Assembly (NCBI RefSeq): GCF_900129485.1
Contig: NZ_FQVW01000033.1
Location: forward strand, 1-34,946
DNA length: 34,946 nucleotides
Direction of reading: 5' to 3'
Source of the DNA: Ornithinibacillus halophilus
GTDB taxonomy: Bacteria > Bacillota > Bacilli > Bacillales > Amphibacillaceae
Shown: positions 16,842 to 24,761 of the stretch, piece after piece
Layout: each line of letters opens with the position of its first letter
Position numbering within the stretch: the first letter of the stretch is position 1
Position numbers and translations under genes: made by a program
The notes under the pieces: generated by a model
Told to the model about the DNA's origin: nothing
What the model saw: only the letters and a program-made list of their open reading frames with translations
The model's database searches: none

Positions 16842-16872
16842 ACGCAAAATACTTTTTAGTAGGGGGAAACGT

Positions 16873-18015
16873 ATGAACCCACAAGTAGAGAAATCCACGC
16901 ACCTAAATCAAGATATTTTTCAAAAGATAGCAGGTCATGAACAAGTCGTATTTTGTAATGACCCATCATCTGGGCTTCAAGCGATCATTGCGATACATGA
17001 TACAACATTGGGCCCGGCATTAGGTGGAACTAGAATGTATCCTTACAAAAGTGTCGAGGAAGCACTCGAGGATGTTCTTCGTTTGTCAGAAGGAATGACG
17101 TATAAATGCGCTGCTGCCGATATTGATTTTGGTGGGGGAAAAGCTGTTATTATTGGAGATCCGAAACACGATAAATCAGCTGGACTTTTCCGTGCCTTTG
17201 GTCAATATGTCGATTCATTGAATGGTAGGTTTTATACAGGCACTGATATGGGTACAACAATGGAAGACTTTGTTCACGCGACGAAAGAAACAAACTTTAT
17301 TAACGGAATTCCCGTCGAATATGGTGGAAGTGGTGATTCCTCCGTTCCAACTTCTCAAGGTGTGATCTATGGTTTAAAAGCAACGAATCGATTTCTGTTT
17401 GGCGATGAGGATTTATCGAAACGTACCTATGCAATACAAGGGTTAGGAAAAGTAGGATATAAACTTGCAAACCGACTTTTAGAAGAAGGTGCCAATGTCA
17501 TTGTTACGGACATTTTTGAAGAGGCTATTACTAGAATAAAAGAACGTGCAAATGAATTAGGGACTACTGTTACCGTTGTGTCCAGTGAAGAAATTTATCG
17601 AACAGATGCCGATATTTTTATCCCATGTGCAATGGGTGGCATCATCAATGATCAAACAATTGAACAGTTAAAAGTAAAAGCAGTAGTCGGTTCAGCTAAT
17701 AATCAATTAAAAAGCAATCACCATGCCAAACGATTACAAGACCGCGGAATCCTATATGCTCCAGATTATATTGTTAATGCTGGGGGATTGATGCAAGTAG
17801 CTGATGAACTGTATGGGCCAAACGAAGATCGAGTTTTATTACAGACGAAAACAATCTACCAAACGCTCCTAGAAATCTATGAACAAGCAAATTTAAAATT
17901 CATCACCACCTTAGAAGCAGCAGATGAAAAATGTCAAAAACGTCTACAAGAACAACGCCACCGTAATAATTTTTATAGTCGTTCCCGAAGACCAAAATGG
18001 GATATTAAAGAGTGA
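16873..18015 (+). CDS. Phenylalanine/leucine dehydrogenase family protein, phenylalanine dehydrogenase-like
   Basis: A 380-residue GLFV-type amino acid dehydrogenase, doing NAD-dependent oxidative deamination to a 2-oxoacid. Catalytic lysines are K78 (MTYKCAA) and K90 (FGGGKAV), D125 lies in YTGTDMG, and the Rossmann loop is GLGKVG at 190-195. The segments [23 protein letters not shown] and [13 protein letters not shown] resemble Thermoactinomyces phenylalanine dehydrogenase more than leucine dehydrogenase (from memory). Within the hpa operon it would deaminate tyrosine or phenylalanine. The start at 16873 is set by AGGGGG 6 bases upstream; an open frame continues upstream into hpaC without one. 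Leucine specificity cannot be excluded. Confidence 0.85.
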   Translation: MNPQVEKSTHLNQDIFQKIAGHEQVVFCNDPSSGLQAIIAIHDTTLGPALGGTRMYPYKSVEEALEDVLRLSEGMTYKCAAADIDFGGGKAVIIGDPKHDKSAGLFRAFGQYVDSLNGRFYTGTDMGTTMEDFVHATKETNFINGIPVEYGGSGDSSVPTSQGVIYGLKATNRFLFGDEDLSKRTYAIQGLGKVGYKLANRLLEEGANVIVTDIFEEAITRIKERANELGTTVTVVSSEEIYRTDADIFIPCAMGGIINDQTIEQLKVKAVVGSANNQLKSNHHAKRLQDRGILYAPDYIVNAGGLMQVADELYGPNEDRVLLQTKTIYQTLLEIYEQANLKFITTLEAADEKCQKRLQEQRHRNNFYSRSRRPKWDIKE

Positions 18016-18026
18016 GGTGATGAAGC

Positions 18027-19253
18027 ATGGTTGAGGTTAAATTCCATGATATTGGAGAAGGAATGACAGAAGGGGAAATCATTAATTATTTTGTTCAAGT
18101 GGGAGACCAGGTAAAAGCAGACCAACCACTAGTTGAAATGCAGACGGATAAAATGGTAGCAGAAATCCCTTCCCCAACAACAGGTGAAATTAAAAATATC
18201 CATTACGACGTCGGTACAGTCGTTTCCATTGGCTCGGTTTTGCTGGAAATCGATGATGGGAAATCCGCATCCACTAGACAAGAAAGTAAAAGTGAAGTAT
18301 CAGCAGCTATATCCACCCCAGAGAAACCTAAAAGTTACTCGCCAACCAAGAAAAAGCCACCTAAACGTATTATCGCAGCACCTCATACGAGAAGAATTGC
18401 GCGTAAACATGATGTCGATATTGAAAAACTAGAAGGAACCGGCCCTAATGGTCGAGTACTCGATGAAGATATATATCGATATTTAGAGAATAAAAATCCA
18501 CAACATTTGGAAACACTAGAAAGTCCTAAGACACCAGCATCAAAACATACAGAACCACCACAAAGTGATACGATTCCATTTACTGGTATTCGTAAGCAAA
18601 TTGCGAATAAGATGACGAAATCGTTAACAACAATTCCACATGTGACACATTATGATGAAGTTGATTTGACTAATTTAATGAACTTTAGGCAATCATTGAA
18701 AGACGCAGGTGAGCATATATCTGTTGTTGCCTTCTTTTTAAAGGCACTCGCAATTACATTAAAAGAATTCCCTGTATTTAATGCTCAGTTAAATGAAGAA
18801 GAGGAAGTTATTAAGCTAAATAAAGAATATCATATTGGTCTAGCAACGAATACGGACCAAGGTTTACTTGTGCCAGTTCTAAGAGATGTTGATAAGAAAA
18901 CGATTCGAACCATTCATACAGAAATGAAGGAATTGACGAAAAAAGCCCAGGATGGCAAACTAACCGTTTCCGATATGCAAGGGGGAACTTTTACAATTAG
19001 TAACGTTGGACCACTGGGTGGAACAGGTGCGACCCCAATTATTAATCATCCGCAAACAACTATTATTGCTTTTCATAAAACGAAAAAAACACCTGTGGTT
19101 ATGCCGAATGATGAAATTGAAGTAAGGTCGATCATGACCATGTCTCTGTCATTTGATCATCGCGTGATGGATGGAGCAGATTCTGTAATGTTTACGAATC
19201 GATTTAATGCATTAATCGAAGAACCGAAGAAGTTAATTTTGGAGTTAGTATAA
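18027..19253 (+). CDS. Dihydrolipoamide acyltransferase (E2) of a 2-oxoacid dehydrogenase complex
   Basis: A 408-residue E2. The lipoyl domain is at residues 1-77 with lipoylation site K42 in the TDKM turn. A Pro/Lys-rich linker follows, then the peripheral-subunit-binding domain at about 116-154 (APHTRRIARKHDVD, GTGPNGRV). The acyltransferase domain covers 180-408 with active-site H378 and D382 in DHRVMDG. The substrate class is not fixed by these motifs; branched-chain (BkdB) and pyruvate types share them. The gene starts 11 bp after the dehydrogenase, with GAGGTGA upstream. No E1 or E3 gene is nearby, so it must borrow these or form a mixed complex. An arylpyruvate role is inferred from context. 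Confidence 0.88.
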   Translation: MVEVKFHDIGEGMTEGEIINYFVQVGDQVKADQPLVEMQTDKMVAEIPSPTTGEIKNIHYDVGTVVSIGSVLLEIDDGKSASTRQESKSEVSAAISTPEKPKSYSPTKKKPPKRIIAAPHTRRIARKHDVDIEKLEGTGPNGRVLDEDIYRYLENKNPQHLETLESPKTPASKHTEPPQSDTIPFTGIRKQIANKMTKSLTTIPHVTHYDEVDLTNLMNFRQSLKDAGEHISVVAFFLKALAITLKEFPVFNAQLNEEEEVIKLNKEYHIGLATNTDQGLLVPVLRDVDKKTIRTIHTEMKELTKKAQDGKLTVSDMQGGTFTISNVGPLGGTGATPIINHPQTTIIAFHKTKKTPVVMPNDEIEVRSIMTMSLSFDHRVMDGADSVMFTNRFNALIEEPKKLILELV

Positions 19254-19257
19254 AGGA

Positions 19258-19412
19258 GTTAACAAGGCGCTTGTGCTTTTCTAATGTCTAGCCCAAGCGC
19301 CTACCCCCTCGAGGTCTTAAGTCAATCCTCTTTGTGGCAAAAAGCGCCACGCCGAGGCTTGTCATAAGCTTAACGGGGGTGACCAGGCGCTTGTGCTTTT
19401 CTAAATAGATAG
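19258..19412. repeat. Bacillaceae intergenic repeat bounded by 20-bp direct repeats
   Basis: The 20-bp sequence AGGCGCTTGTGCTTTTCTAA occurs at 19265-19284 and again at 19385-19404. Between them are GCGCCT complementary to AGGCGC, CCCCC/GGGGG and CCTCGAGG-type short palindromes, giving a large cruciform. It fills the only gap between the E2 gene and hpaG1 inside the operon. The TCTAGCN...CGAGGTC...GAGGCTTGTCATAAGC pattern is a repeat known from many Bacillaceae genomes (recalled, not searched). Confidence 0.8.
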
Positions 19413-19424
19413 AGGTGATCACGA

Positions 19425-20213
19425 ATGTATTTTGCTAAAGCTAGGTTTGCTGCATCCTCAACTGTGGAGGAGATAAAAATTGGAACTTCCCATATCAAAT
19501 GGAATGGTGGTAAATACGCAGAAGAATCATTTTCTTGGCTATCACCTGTAACGGGGGAAGTTTATGGCACCGTCTTTAATTTTAAGGAACAAGTAGAAGA
19601 ATGGAAGGGAAAATTTTACAACGCTCCTTATAATGAACCACCAAAAAGACCTGTTCTTTATATTAAACCGAGGAATACAATCAATGCCCATCTCAAGCAA
19701 ATACCAGTCCCTGAAGAAATTGACGAAGTAGAAATCAATGGGACACTGGGAATTGTTATAGGAGAAATGGCAAGCAATGTGAATGAAAAAGATGCTTTTG
19801 ACTATGTCGAAGGGTATACCATTGTTAATGATGTAACGATTCCACATACTTCTGTTCACCGTCCTGCAATTAAAAATAAAGCTCGTGATGGCTTCTGTCC
19901 AATTGGTCCGTGGGTAGTAAAGAAGGAAGAAATACCAGACCCAGGTCAATTTATGATTTGGACGTTTAAAAATGATGAATTAGTGCAAGTTCAACAAATG
20001 AGTGATTTAGTAAAGCCAATCCCAAAATTGTTAGCGGAAGTAACAGAATTTATGACATTATCTAAAGGGGATGTGTTGCTCGTCGGTCTTCCTCATAATC
20101 CACCGTTAGCAACTGCTGGTGATAAAGTTCGAATTGAAATTGACTATCTCGGAAGTTTGGAAAATAAAATTGTGGATGAAAAAGCGTATTTGCCAGGAGG
20201 GACATTGGGATGA
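19425..20213 (+). CDS. hpaG: HpaG subunit 1: FAH-family protein of the homoprotocatechuate isomerase/decarboxylase (N-terminal half homologue)
   Basis: A 262-residue fumarylacetoacetate hydrolase-family protein matching the N-terminal half of enteric HpaG/HpcE. Features: RPVLYIKPRNTINAH, YVEGYTIVNDV and the RPAIKNKARDGFCPIGPWV loop. The E-x-E metal-ligand motif of the active FAH fold is replaced by N-x-T (EINGTLGIVIGE), as in the N-terminal domain of the E. coli fused enzyme. It therefore probably acts as the partner of subunit 2 in decarboxylating 5-oxopent-3-ene-1,2,5-tricarboxylate. GAGGTGAT precedes the ATG, and its stop overlaps the next start by 4 bases (ATGA). Confidence 0.88.
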   Translation: MYFAKARFAASSTVEEIKIGTSHIKWNGGKYAEESFSWLSPVTGEVYGTVFNFKEQVEEWKGKFYNAPYNEPPKRPVLYIKPRNTINAHLKQIPVPEEIDEVEINGTLGIVIGEMASNVNEKDAFDYVEGYTIVNDVTIPHTSVHRPAIKNKARDGFCPIGPWVVKKEEIPDPGQFMIWTFKNDELVQVQQMSDLVKPIPKLLAEVTEFMTLSKGDVLLVGLPHNPPLATAGDKVRIEIDYLGSLENKIVDEKAYLPGGTLG

Positions 20214-20965
20214 GAAAGGCGCGCGTAGCTTATCAGGGCAACGTCTTTTGTGCAGAAGAATGTTTGGAAGGTCTTAAACTACAAGATGGTCGAATTATTT
20301 CCGTGGATGATGTTGTTTGGTTGCCACCTGTAGAGGTAGGTACTATTTTTGCTTTAGGTTTAAACTATGCTGACCACGCAAGTGAAATCAGTTTTAAAGC
20401 TCCTGAAGAACCACTTGTTTTTCTAAAAGGAAAAAATGCACTTATTGGTCATAATGGTCAATCCCGTCGTCCTAAAGATGTTGAATTGATGCATTATGAA
20501 TGTGAGCTAGCAGTAATCATTGGCAAGAAAGCACGTAATGTCACTCGGATGCATGCAAACGATTATATTGCTGGTTATACCGTAGTGAACGATTATGCAA
20601 TTCGTGATTATCTTGAAAATTATTATCGTCCGAACTTACCAGTGAAAAATCGTGATGGGTTAACTCCAATAGGACCGTGGTTTGTTAATCGTGATTCCAT
20701 TAATAACCCAATGAATCTTACAATGAGAACCTATGTGAATGGTGAAATTAAACAAGAAGGAAATACAAAGGATATGGTCTTTGATATTCCTTATCTAATT
20801 GAATATTTATCTAGTTTTATGACGTTAAATAAAAATGATGTGATTCTAACGGGTACACCAAAAGGAACAGTGAATGTCGTAGAAGGGGATGAAGTCGTCA
20901 CAGAGATTGAAGAGGTAGGATCGTTGAAAAATACCATTGTCGGTGATGATGTGTTTTCAAGATAA
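20210..20965 (+). CDS. hpaG: HpaG subunit 2: FAH-family isomerase/decarboxylase (C-terminal half homologue)
   Basis: 251 residues, matching the C-terminal half of enteric HpaG. It has FALGLNYADHASE and PLVFLKGKNAL, the intact metal ligands E-C-E in HYECELAVIIGK with the Asp of TVVNDYAIRD, and RPNLPVKNRDGLTPIGPW. It catalyses decarboxylation of the tricarboxylate to 2-hydroxyhepta-2,4-diene-1,7-dioate and its isomerisation, likely as a complex with subunit 1. The ATGA overlap suggests translational coupling and equal amounts. The C-terminus is GTPKGTVNVVEGDEV...GSLKNTIVG, typical of the family. Confidence 0.9.
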   Translation: MRKARVAYQGNVFCAEECLEGLKLQDGRIISVDDVVWLPPVEVGTIFALGLNYADHASEISFKAPEEPLVFLKGKNALIGHNGQSRRPKDVELMHYECELAVIIGKKARNVTRMHANDYIAGYTVVNDYAIRDYLENYYRPNLPVKNRDGLTPIGPWFVNRDSINNPMNLTMRTYVNGEIKQEGNTKDMVFDIPYLIEYLSSFMTLNKNDVILTGTPKGTVNVVEGDEVVTEIEEVGSLKNTIVGDDVFSR

Positions 20966-21001
20966 GGGTAGTAGTTTGAAGGTAAAGGTGAGGTGGAAAC
21001 C

Positions 21002-21385
21002 ATGCCACATATTATTGTTGAGTATACGGAGAATCTAAAGGAAGAGGGGAATATCCCTGCACTTTTGCAAAAAATAAATGAGTCATTAATTGCAGAAGGT
21101 GGCCTTTTTCCAGTAGGTGGGATTCGTTCACGTGCCATTTGTCTACAGGATTTTGTTGTGGCAGATGGTAAAGGGGAAGATGATGCCTTTGTGCATGTTA
21201 GTTTGAAAATTGGATCCGGCCGTCCAGAAGATGCGAAAAAGGCGGCATGTGAGCGATTATTTGCAGTTATTGAAGAGCATTTCCAGCATTTATTTCAGAA
21301 ACGATATTTAGCTTTGTCTATGGAATTATTTGAATTTACTCATGCGACGTATAAGAAAAATAATATCCATGAGAGATACCGATAA
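21002..21385 (+). CDS. hpaF: 5-carboxymethyl-2-hydroxymuconate delta-isomerase
   Basis: A 127-residue CHMI of the tautomerase superfamily. It begins MPHIIVEYTENL; the Pro exposed after Met removal is the catalytic base. It converts 5-carboxymethyl-2-hydroxymuconate to the 5-oxo-pent-3-ene tricarboxylate used by HpaG. The start is set to the ATG at 21002, with GAGGTGG 5 bases upstream. An in-frame GTG at 20993 lies inside that site and would displace the Pro. It is the last gene of the operon, followed by a terminator. Confidence 0.92.
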   Translation: MPHIIVEYTENLKEEGNIPALLQKINESLIAEGGLFPVGGIRSRAICLQDFVVADGKGEDDAFVHVSLKIGSGRPEDAKKAACERLFAVIEEHFQHLFQKRYLALSMELFEFTHATYKKNNIHERYR

Positions 21386-21396
21386 AGATAATAGTG

Positions 21397-21441
21397 AAAT
21401 CCAAATGGAGTCCAGAAATGGATTCTGTTTGGGTTTAATTT
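21397..21441 (+). terminator. Terminator of the hpa operon
   Basis: An imperfect stem AAATCCAAA / TTTGGGTTT with inner TCCA/TGGA, followed by an AT-rich TTTTT tract, beginning 12 bp after the hpaF stop codon. Confidence 0.7.
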
Positions 21442-21534
21442 TTGGTTAATTCTATGTAGGTAAATATTATGTTAGATAAAGCTAGTCTGAATGTTAGATG
21501 ACTGATAGTTGGTGTAATTCTATATTTAAATATA

Positions 21535-21735
21535 GCTCAAAACTAGCGTAAGAAATACACGAAGACTCCTTTGGGAAAAAAGGCATAGGTAAGACCCCAC
21601 AGGGCGAATGCCCGAGTAGGCTTACCAGCCGCCCGAGGCAAAGAAGACACTGTGAAAGCGACCGTAGGAAGCATGAGCAGATGTCGCACTTGTGCTGGAA
21701 GTGAAAGCGAAGTGTATTTCTGAAGCGGCAGAGAT
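21535..21735. repeat. Dispersed Bacillaceae palindromic repeat, copy 2 (with insert)
   Basis: Bounded by AGAAATACAC (21551-21560) / GTGTATTTCT (21712-21721), like the copy at 1260-1392, and with the same internal GGTAAG/CTTACC stem. It differs by about 65 extra bases after GCCCGAGG. The 21386-21902 gap otherwise holds only the hpa terminator and AT-rich sequence upstream of the SDR gene. Confidence 0.8.
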
Positions 21736-21902
21736 TACACTACATTTTATAATAAACTAAATCTTGAAAAAAGTTTGGGTTTCACTTTAACTAAAACAAT
21801 TTTTCCTCAGACTCCGAAATCATGCATACTACACTACATATAGAATTATAGGACTTATTTTTTATTATTATTATTGATAGAACAATTTATAGGAGTGAGA
21901 AT

Positions 21903-22694
21903 ATGGATTTAGATTTACAGGGGAAGTCTGTTATTGTAACTGCTGCAAGTAAAGGTCTCGGAAAGGCAATTGCTACCGAGTTTGCAAGAGAAGGTGCCAA
22001 TGTTGTTATTGGTAGTCGATCAGAACAGGCACTAAAACAAACAGTCCAAGAAATTAAACAAGAAACTGGTAATGAGAATGTTCATTATGAAATTTGTGAT
22101 ATGAAAAATCCTGAACAAATCAAAAAAATAGTTTCAAAAGCAGTAGAATGGAATGGCACAATTGATGTATTAATTAACAATGCAGGTGGTCCTCCTGCCG
22201 GTCACTTTATGGATATGAAAGACGAGGACTGGTATCATGCCTTTGAACTAAATCTATTAAGTTTCGTGAGAACAACGAGAGAAGTACTCCCATATATGAA
22301 AAATCAAAAACGAGGACACATCGTTAACCTAACGTCATCATCAATTAAACAAAGCTTAGACCATTTATTGCTATCCAATTCAATTCGGCCAGGTGTAGCT
22401 GGATTTACGAAAAGCTTGGCACAAGAAATTGGAGAAGATAATATTTTAGTAAATACAGTGGGGCCAGGGACAATTGAAACCGATCGGATTCTAGAACTCA
22501 ATCAAGTACGAGCAAAACAGCAAGGGGTATCCGTTGATGCAATAAAAGAACAAGCAGAACAAGCGATTCCAATGAGAAGGTATGGACGACCTGAGGAGTT
22601 TGCAAAAGCAGTTGTATTTTTGGCAAGTGGAGCGAATACATATATCACTGGTCAATCATTAATTGTAGATGGAGGATTAATTAAAGCTCTTTAA
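21903..22694 (+). CDS. SDR family oxidoreductase, atypical (no YxxxK)
   Basis: A 263-residue Rossmann-fold short-chain dehydrogenase. The cofactor loop is TAASKGLGKAIA, the NNAGG motif is present, the serine region is NLTSSSIKQ, and the C-terminus ends GQSLIVDGG. The position of the catalytic YxxxK reads LLLSNSIRPGVAGF, so Tyr and Lys are absent. This occurs in a known subgroup of SDRs annotated as 3-oxoacyl-ACP reductase-like. Substrate unknown; the residues around NGSR suggest NADP(H), weakly. It is monocistronic with its own terminator and TAGGAGTGAG before the ATG. A link to the hpa pathway is only positional. Confidence 0.85.
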   Translation: MDLDLQGKSVIVTAASKGLGKAIATEFAREGANVVIGSRSEQALKQTVQEIKQETGNENVHYEICDMKNPEQIKKIVSKAVEWNGTIDVLINNAGGPPAGHFMDMKDEDWYHAFELNLLSFVRTTREVLPYMKNQKRGHIVNLTSSSIKQSLDHLLLSNSIRPGVAGFTKSLAQEIGEDNILVNTVGPGTIETDRILELNQVRAKQQGVSVDAIKEQAEQAIPMRRYGRPEEFAKAVVFLASGANTYITGQSLIVDGGLIKAL

Positions 22695-22733
22695 TAACAA
22701 GAGAAATAGGATAAAATTATTAGATATTGTGAT

Positions 22734-22773
22734 ATCCGAACTAATTTTGTAGTATAATTAGTTCGGATTTTTC
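22734..22773 (+). terminator. Terminator of the SDR gene
   Basis: A 13-bp perfect stem ATCCGAACTAATT / AATTAGTTCGGAT with a 9-base loop, followed by TTTTC, 40 bp after the SDR stop. Between here and 22945 I see only AT-rich sequence. Confidence 0.9.
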
Positions 22774-22966
22774 TATGCGATGATACTAAGCATGTAGAAC
22801 TTTTGTCTCATCCCAGTTTAATGATTTTTAAAAAATCTGAAACACTACACTAGTTAAATACGTCTATATTGTAAAGTGGTCTATTTACCATTATTTGGTT
22901 GGAATTAGCGCTTTAAACTACTAAACTAGCAATTTGACATCATGAATGGAAAGGAAGAAAAATAGA

Positions 22967-23923
22967 TTGAAAAAAGCACGTTGGAAGGTATTCATAGGTA
23001 TTATAATATTTTTCATACTTAGTATTTTTATTTTTATTAAATGGACGGATATAAGATTATTGGCCACTTCAAAACTAGAATCAGAGACACCAATAAGTAG
23101 TAAAGATGTAATTTTAGGAATGAAGGGACAAAATGTTGTACAGAAAGACACCATAGTTATTCCAGTTAAAGAAAATGACCAAATAGAAACGGATCCTTCC
23201 AAAACAGAACCAATCGTAGAACTTGATGACCCTGATGAAGTAAGTGAAAATAACGATAATCATGAACAAGATACAGAGAAATCTAGTGAGAAAGAAGAGT
23301 CAATAGTAGAGATTAATAATGAGGAAAAATACGTTGCGCTTACATTTGATGATGGGCCAACGCCAGATTTTACACCTCAAATTTTAGAAATCTTAAAGAA
23401 CTATGATGCAAAAGCAACATTCTTTATGCTAGGTGTTCAGGTTAAGCAACATCCCCAAATTGTACAACAGGTAGCAGATGCAGATCATGAAATAGGAAAT
23501 CACACACAAAATCACGTAGATTTGACTAAAATTTCATCTGGTGAGATAAGAGAAGAGTTAACAAAATCGAACCAGCAAATTAAAGAAGCAAGTGGGGATG
23601 CACCATCTCTCATTCGCCCACCTTTTGGGGTGTACAATAACAATTTAGAACAAATTGCTAGCGAAAATAATACATCAATCATTATGTGGTCGGTAGATAC
23701 TAGAGATTGGGAACGTAATCCATCGTATGTAGTAGATACAGTTAAAAAGAAAGTAAAATCTGGTTCCATCGTATTGATGCATGACACAAAACATACTACT
23801 GTAGAAGCATTACCGGAAGTGATGAATTACCTTAAAAAGAATGGTTATCAATTTGTCACTGTATCTGAATTATTGGCTTTACAAACATTAAATGGCATAG
23901 GTCCATTCTACGGAAATAAATAA
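22967..23923 (+). CDS. Polysaccharide deacetylase (NodB/CE4 family), membrane-anchored
   Basis: About 318 residues. It starts with a basic N-terminus and one hydrophobic segment (about residues 8-25), an uncleaved signal anchor, then an acidic linker (SENNDNHEQDTEKSSEKE) and the CE4 domain (about 125-310). Motifs: TFDDGP (catalytic and metal Asp), the metal His pair in HEIGNHTQNH, RPPFG, WSVDTRDW and LMHD. It removes acetyl groups from peptidoglycan or a related glycan outside the membrane. Start: AAGGAAG is about 9 bases before a TTG at 22967, which I prefer; an in-frame ATG at 22946 would precede that site. The exact glycan is not determinable. Confidence 0.88.
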   Translation: MKKARWKVFIGIIIFFILSIFIFIKWTDIRLLATSKLESETPISSKDVILGMKGQNVVQKDTIVIPVKENDQIETDPSKTEPIVELDDPDEVSENNDNHEQDTEKSSEKEESIVEINNEEKYVALTFDDGPTPDFTPQILEILKNYDAKATFFMLGVQVKQHPQIVQQVADADHEIGNHTQNHVDLTKISSGEIREELTKSNQQIKEASGDAPSLIRPPFGVYNNNLEQIASENNTSIIMWSVDTRDWERNPSYVVDTVKKKVKSGSIVLMHDTKHTTVEALPEVMNYLKKNGYQFVTVSELLALQTLNGIGPFYGNK

Positions 23924-23948
23924 TTTGTAAAGAACTATATAGATAACG

Positions 23949-23976
23949 TTGAAAAAAAATAGGAATTTGTTATAAT
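23949..23976 (+). promoter_or_regulatory. Sigma-A promoter of yabR
   Basis: TTGAAA (23949-23954), a 16-bp spacer and TATAAT (23971-23976), about 35 bp before the start codon. Confidence 0.65.
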
Positions 23977-24010
23977 AAGTTGTCTTGATAATTTTTGAGG
24001 GGGAACTTAT

Positions 24011-24430
24011 TTGTCAGTCGAAATAGGCAGTAAGGTAAAAGGTAAAGTAACAGGTATTACGAATTTTGGAGCTTTTGTGGAATTACCAGGTGGAATTACT
24101 GGACTTGTCCACATTAGTGAAGTAGCGGACTCTTATGTGAAAGATGTTAATGATCATCTAACTGTAGGAGACGAAACAAAAGTTAAAGTAATTAGTGAAA
24201 AAGACGGGAAAATTGCTTTATCGATTAAAAAAGCAATTGATAAACCAAAGAGACCTTCATCATCTTCTTACTCAAAACAAGGAGATAGAAGAGGCAAACG
24301 TAATTTCCAACCAAAAGAAAGCTTTGAAGATAAACTATCTAATTTCTTAAAAGCAAGTGATGAAAATTTATCTTCATTAAAAAGAAACACAGATTCTAAA
24401 CGTGGTGGCAGAGGCGGAAGACGCGGCTAA
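24011..24430 (+). CDS. yabR: S1 domain RNA-binding protein, YabR-like
   Basis: 139 residues. The N-terminal S1 domain (residues 3-75) has GKVTGITNFGAFVELPGG, GLVHISEVADSYVKDV and KIALSIKKA. A basic low-complexity tail follows: KESFEDKLSNFLKASDENL, then NTDSKRGGRGGRRG. The FKP/KESFE region and the RGG-like end match Bacillus YabR rather than the general stress protein YugI. In Bacillus subtilis yabR follows divIC; here it stands alone after a deacetylase gene. The start is TTG with GAGGGGGA upstream. It probably binds RNA or ribosomes. Confidence 0.85.
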   Translation: MSVEIGSKVKGKVTGITNFGAFVELPGGITGLVHISEVADSYVKDVNDHLTVGDETKVKVISEKDGKIALSIKKAIDKPKRPSSSSYSKQGDRRGKRNFQPKESFEDKLSNFLKASDENLSSLKRNTDSKRGGRGGRRG

Positions 24431-24480
24431 TTCTGTCTTCCTATTGACATAAATAAGCAAACTGCAAGAGCTAGACACAG

Positions 24481-24512
24481 AAAAGGCAAACCAAAAGTGG
24501 TTTGCCTTTTTT
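24481..24512 (+). terminator. Terminator of yabR
   Basis: A 13-bp stem AAAAGGCAAACCA / TGGTTTGCCTTTT with a 4-base loop and a T-run. Confidence 0.92.
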
Positions 24513-24513
24513 A

Positions 24514-24665
24514 CTACCCTAATGACCTTATCTCAATTGATAAGGTCGTTCATCAGGTTTATTGATACCCTCCCGACTCAAAATCTAATTGTCCAGTCAT
24601 TCATCAAGTATCGAAATACTCTCCTGACTATCAACATGAATTATTGACTCGTTCATCGGGGTCAT
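24514..24665. repeat. Degenerate tandem repeat of about 55 bp, three units
   Basis: Three diverged copies share TTCATCAGG/TTCATCAAG/TTCATCGGG. The first two also share a following stretch of the form GATACcCTCCcGACT / AATACTCTCCtGACT. The first contains a perfect CCTTATC...GATAAGG hairpin. It is non-coding and lies between yabR and ytaF; the rest of the 24431-24761 gap is AT-rich without features. Confidence 0.45.
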
Positions 24666-24761
24666 ATATAGGTCGTGCATTTATTTATCCTTACCTAAAA
24701 AGCAAAGATTATCCCTATTTTATAATATGCTAAAAAAATGGACATAGAATCAATTACAACT

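Noticed and set aside
19425-20213. HpaG1 as a degenerate or dead enzyme because the metal-binding Glu pair is missing
   Set aside because: The same replacement is found in the N-terminal half of the functional fused enteric HpaG, so it is normal for this subunit.
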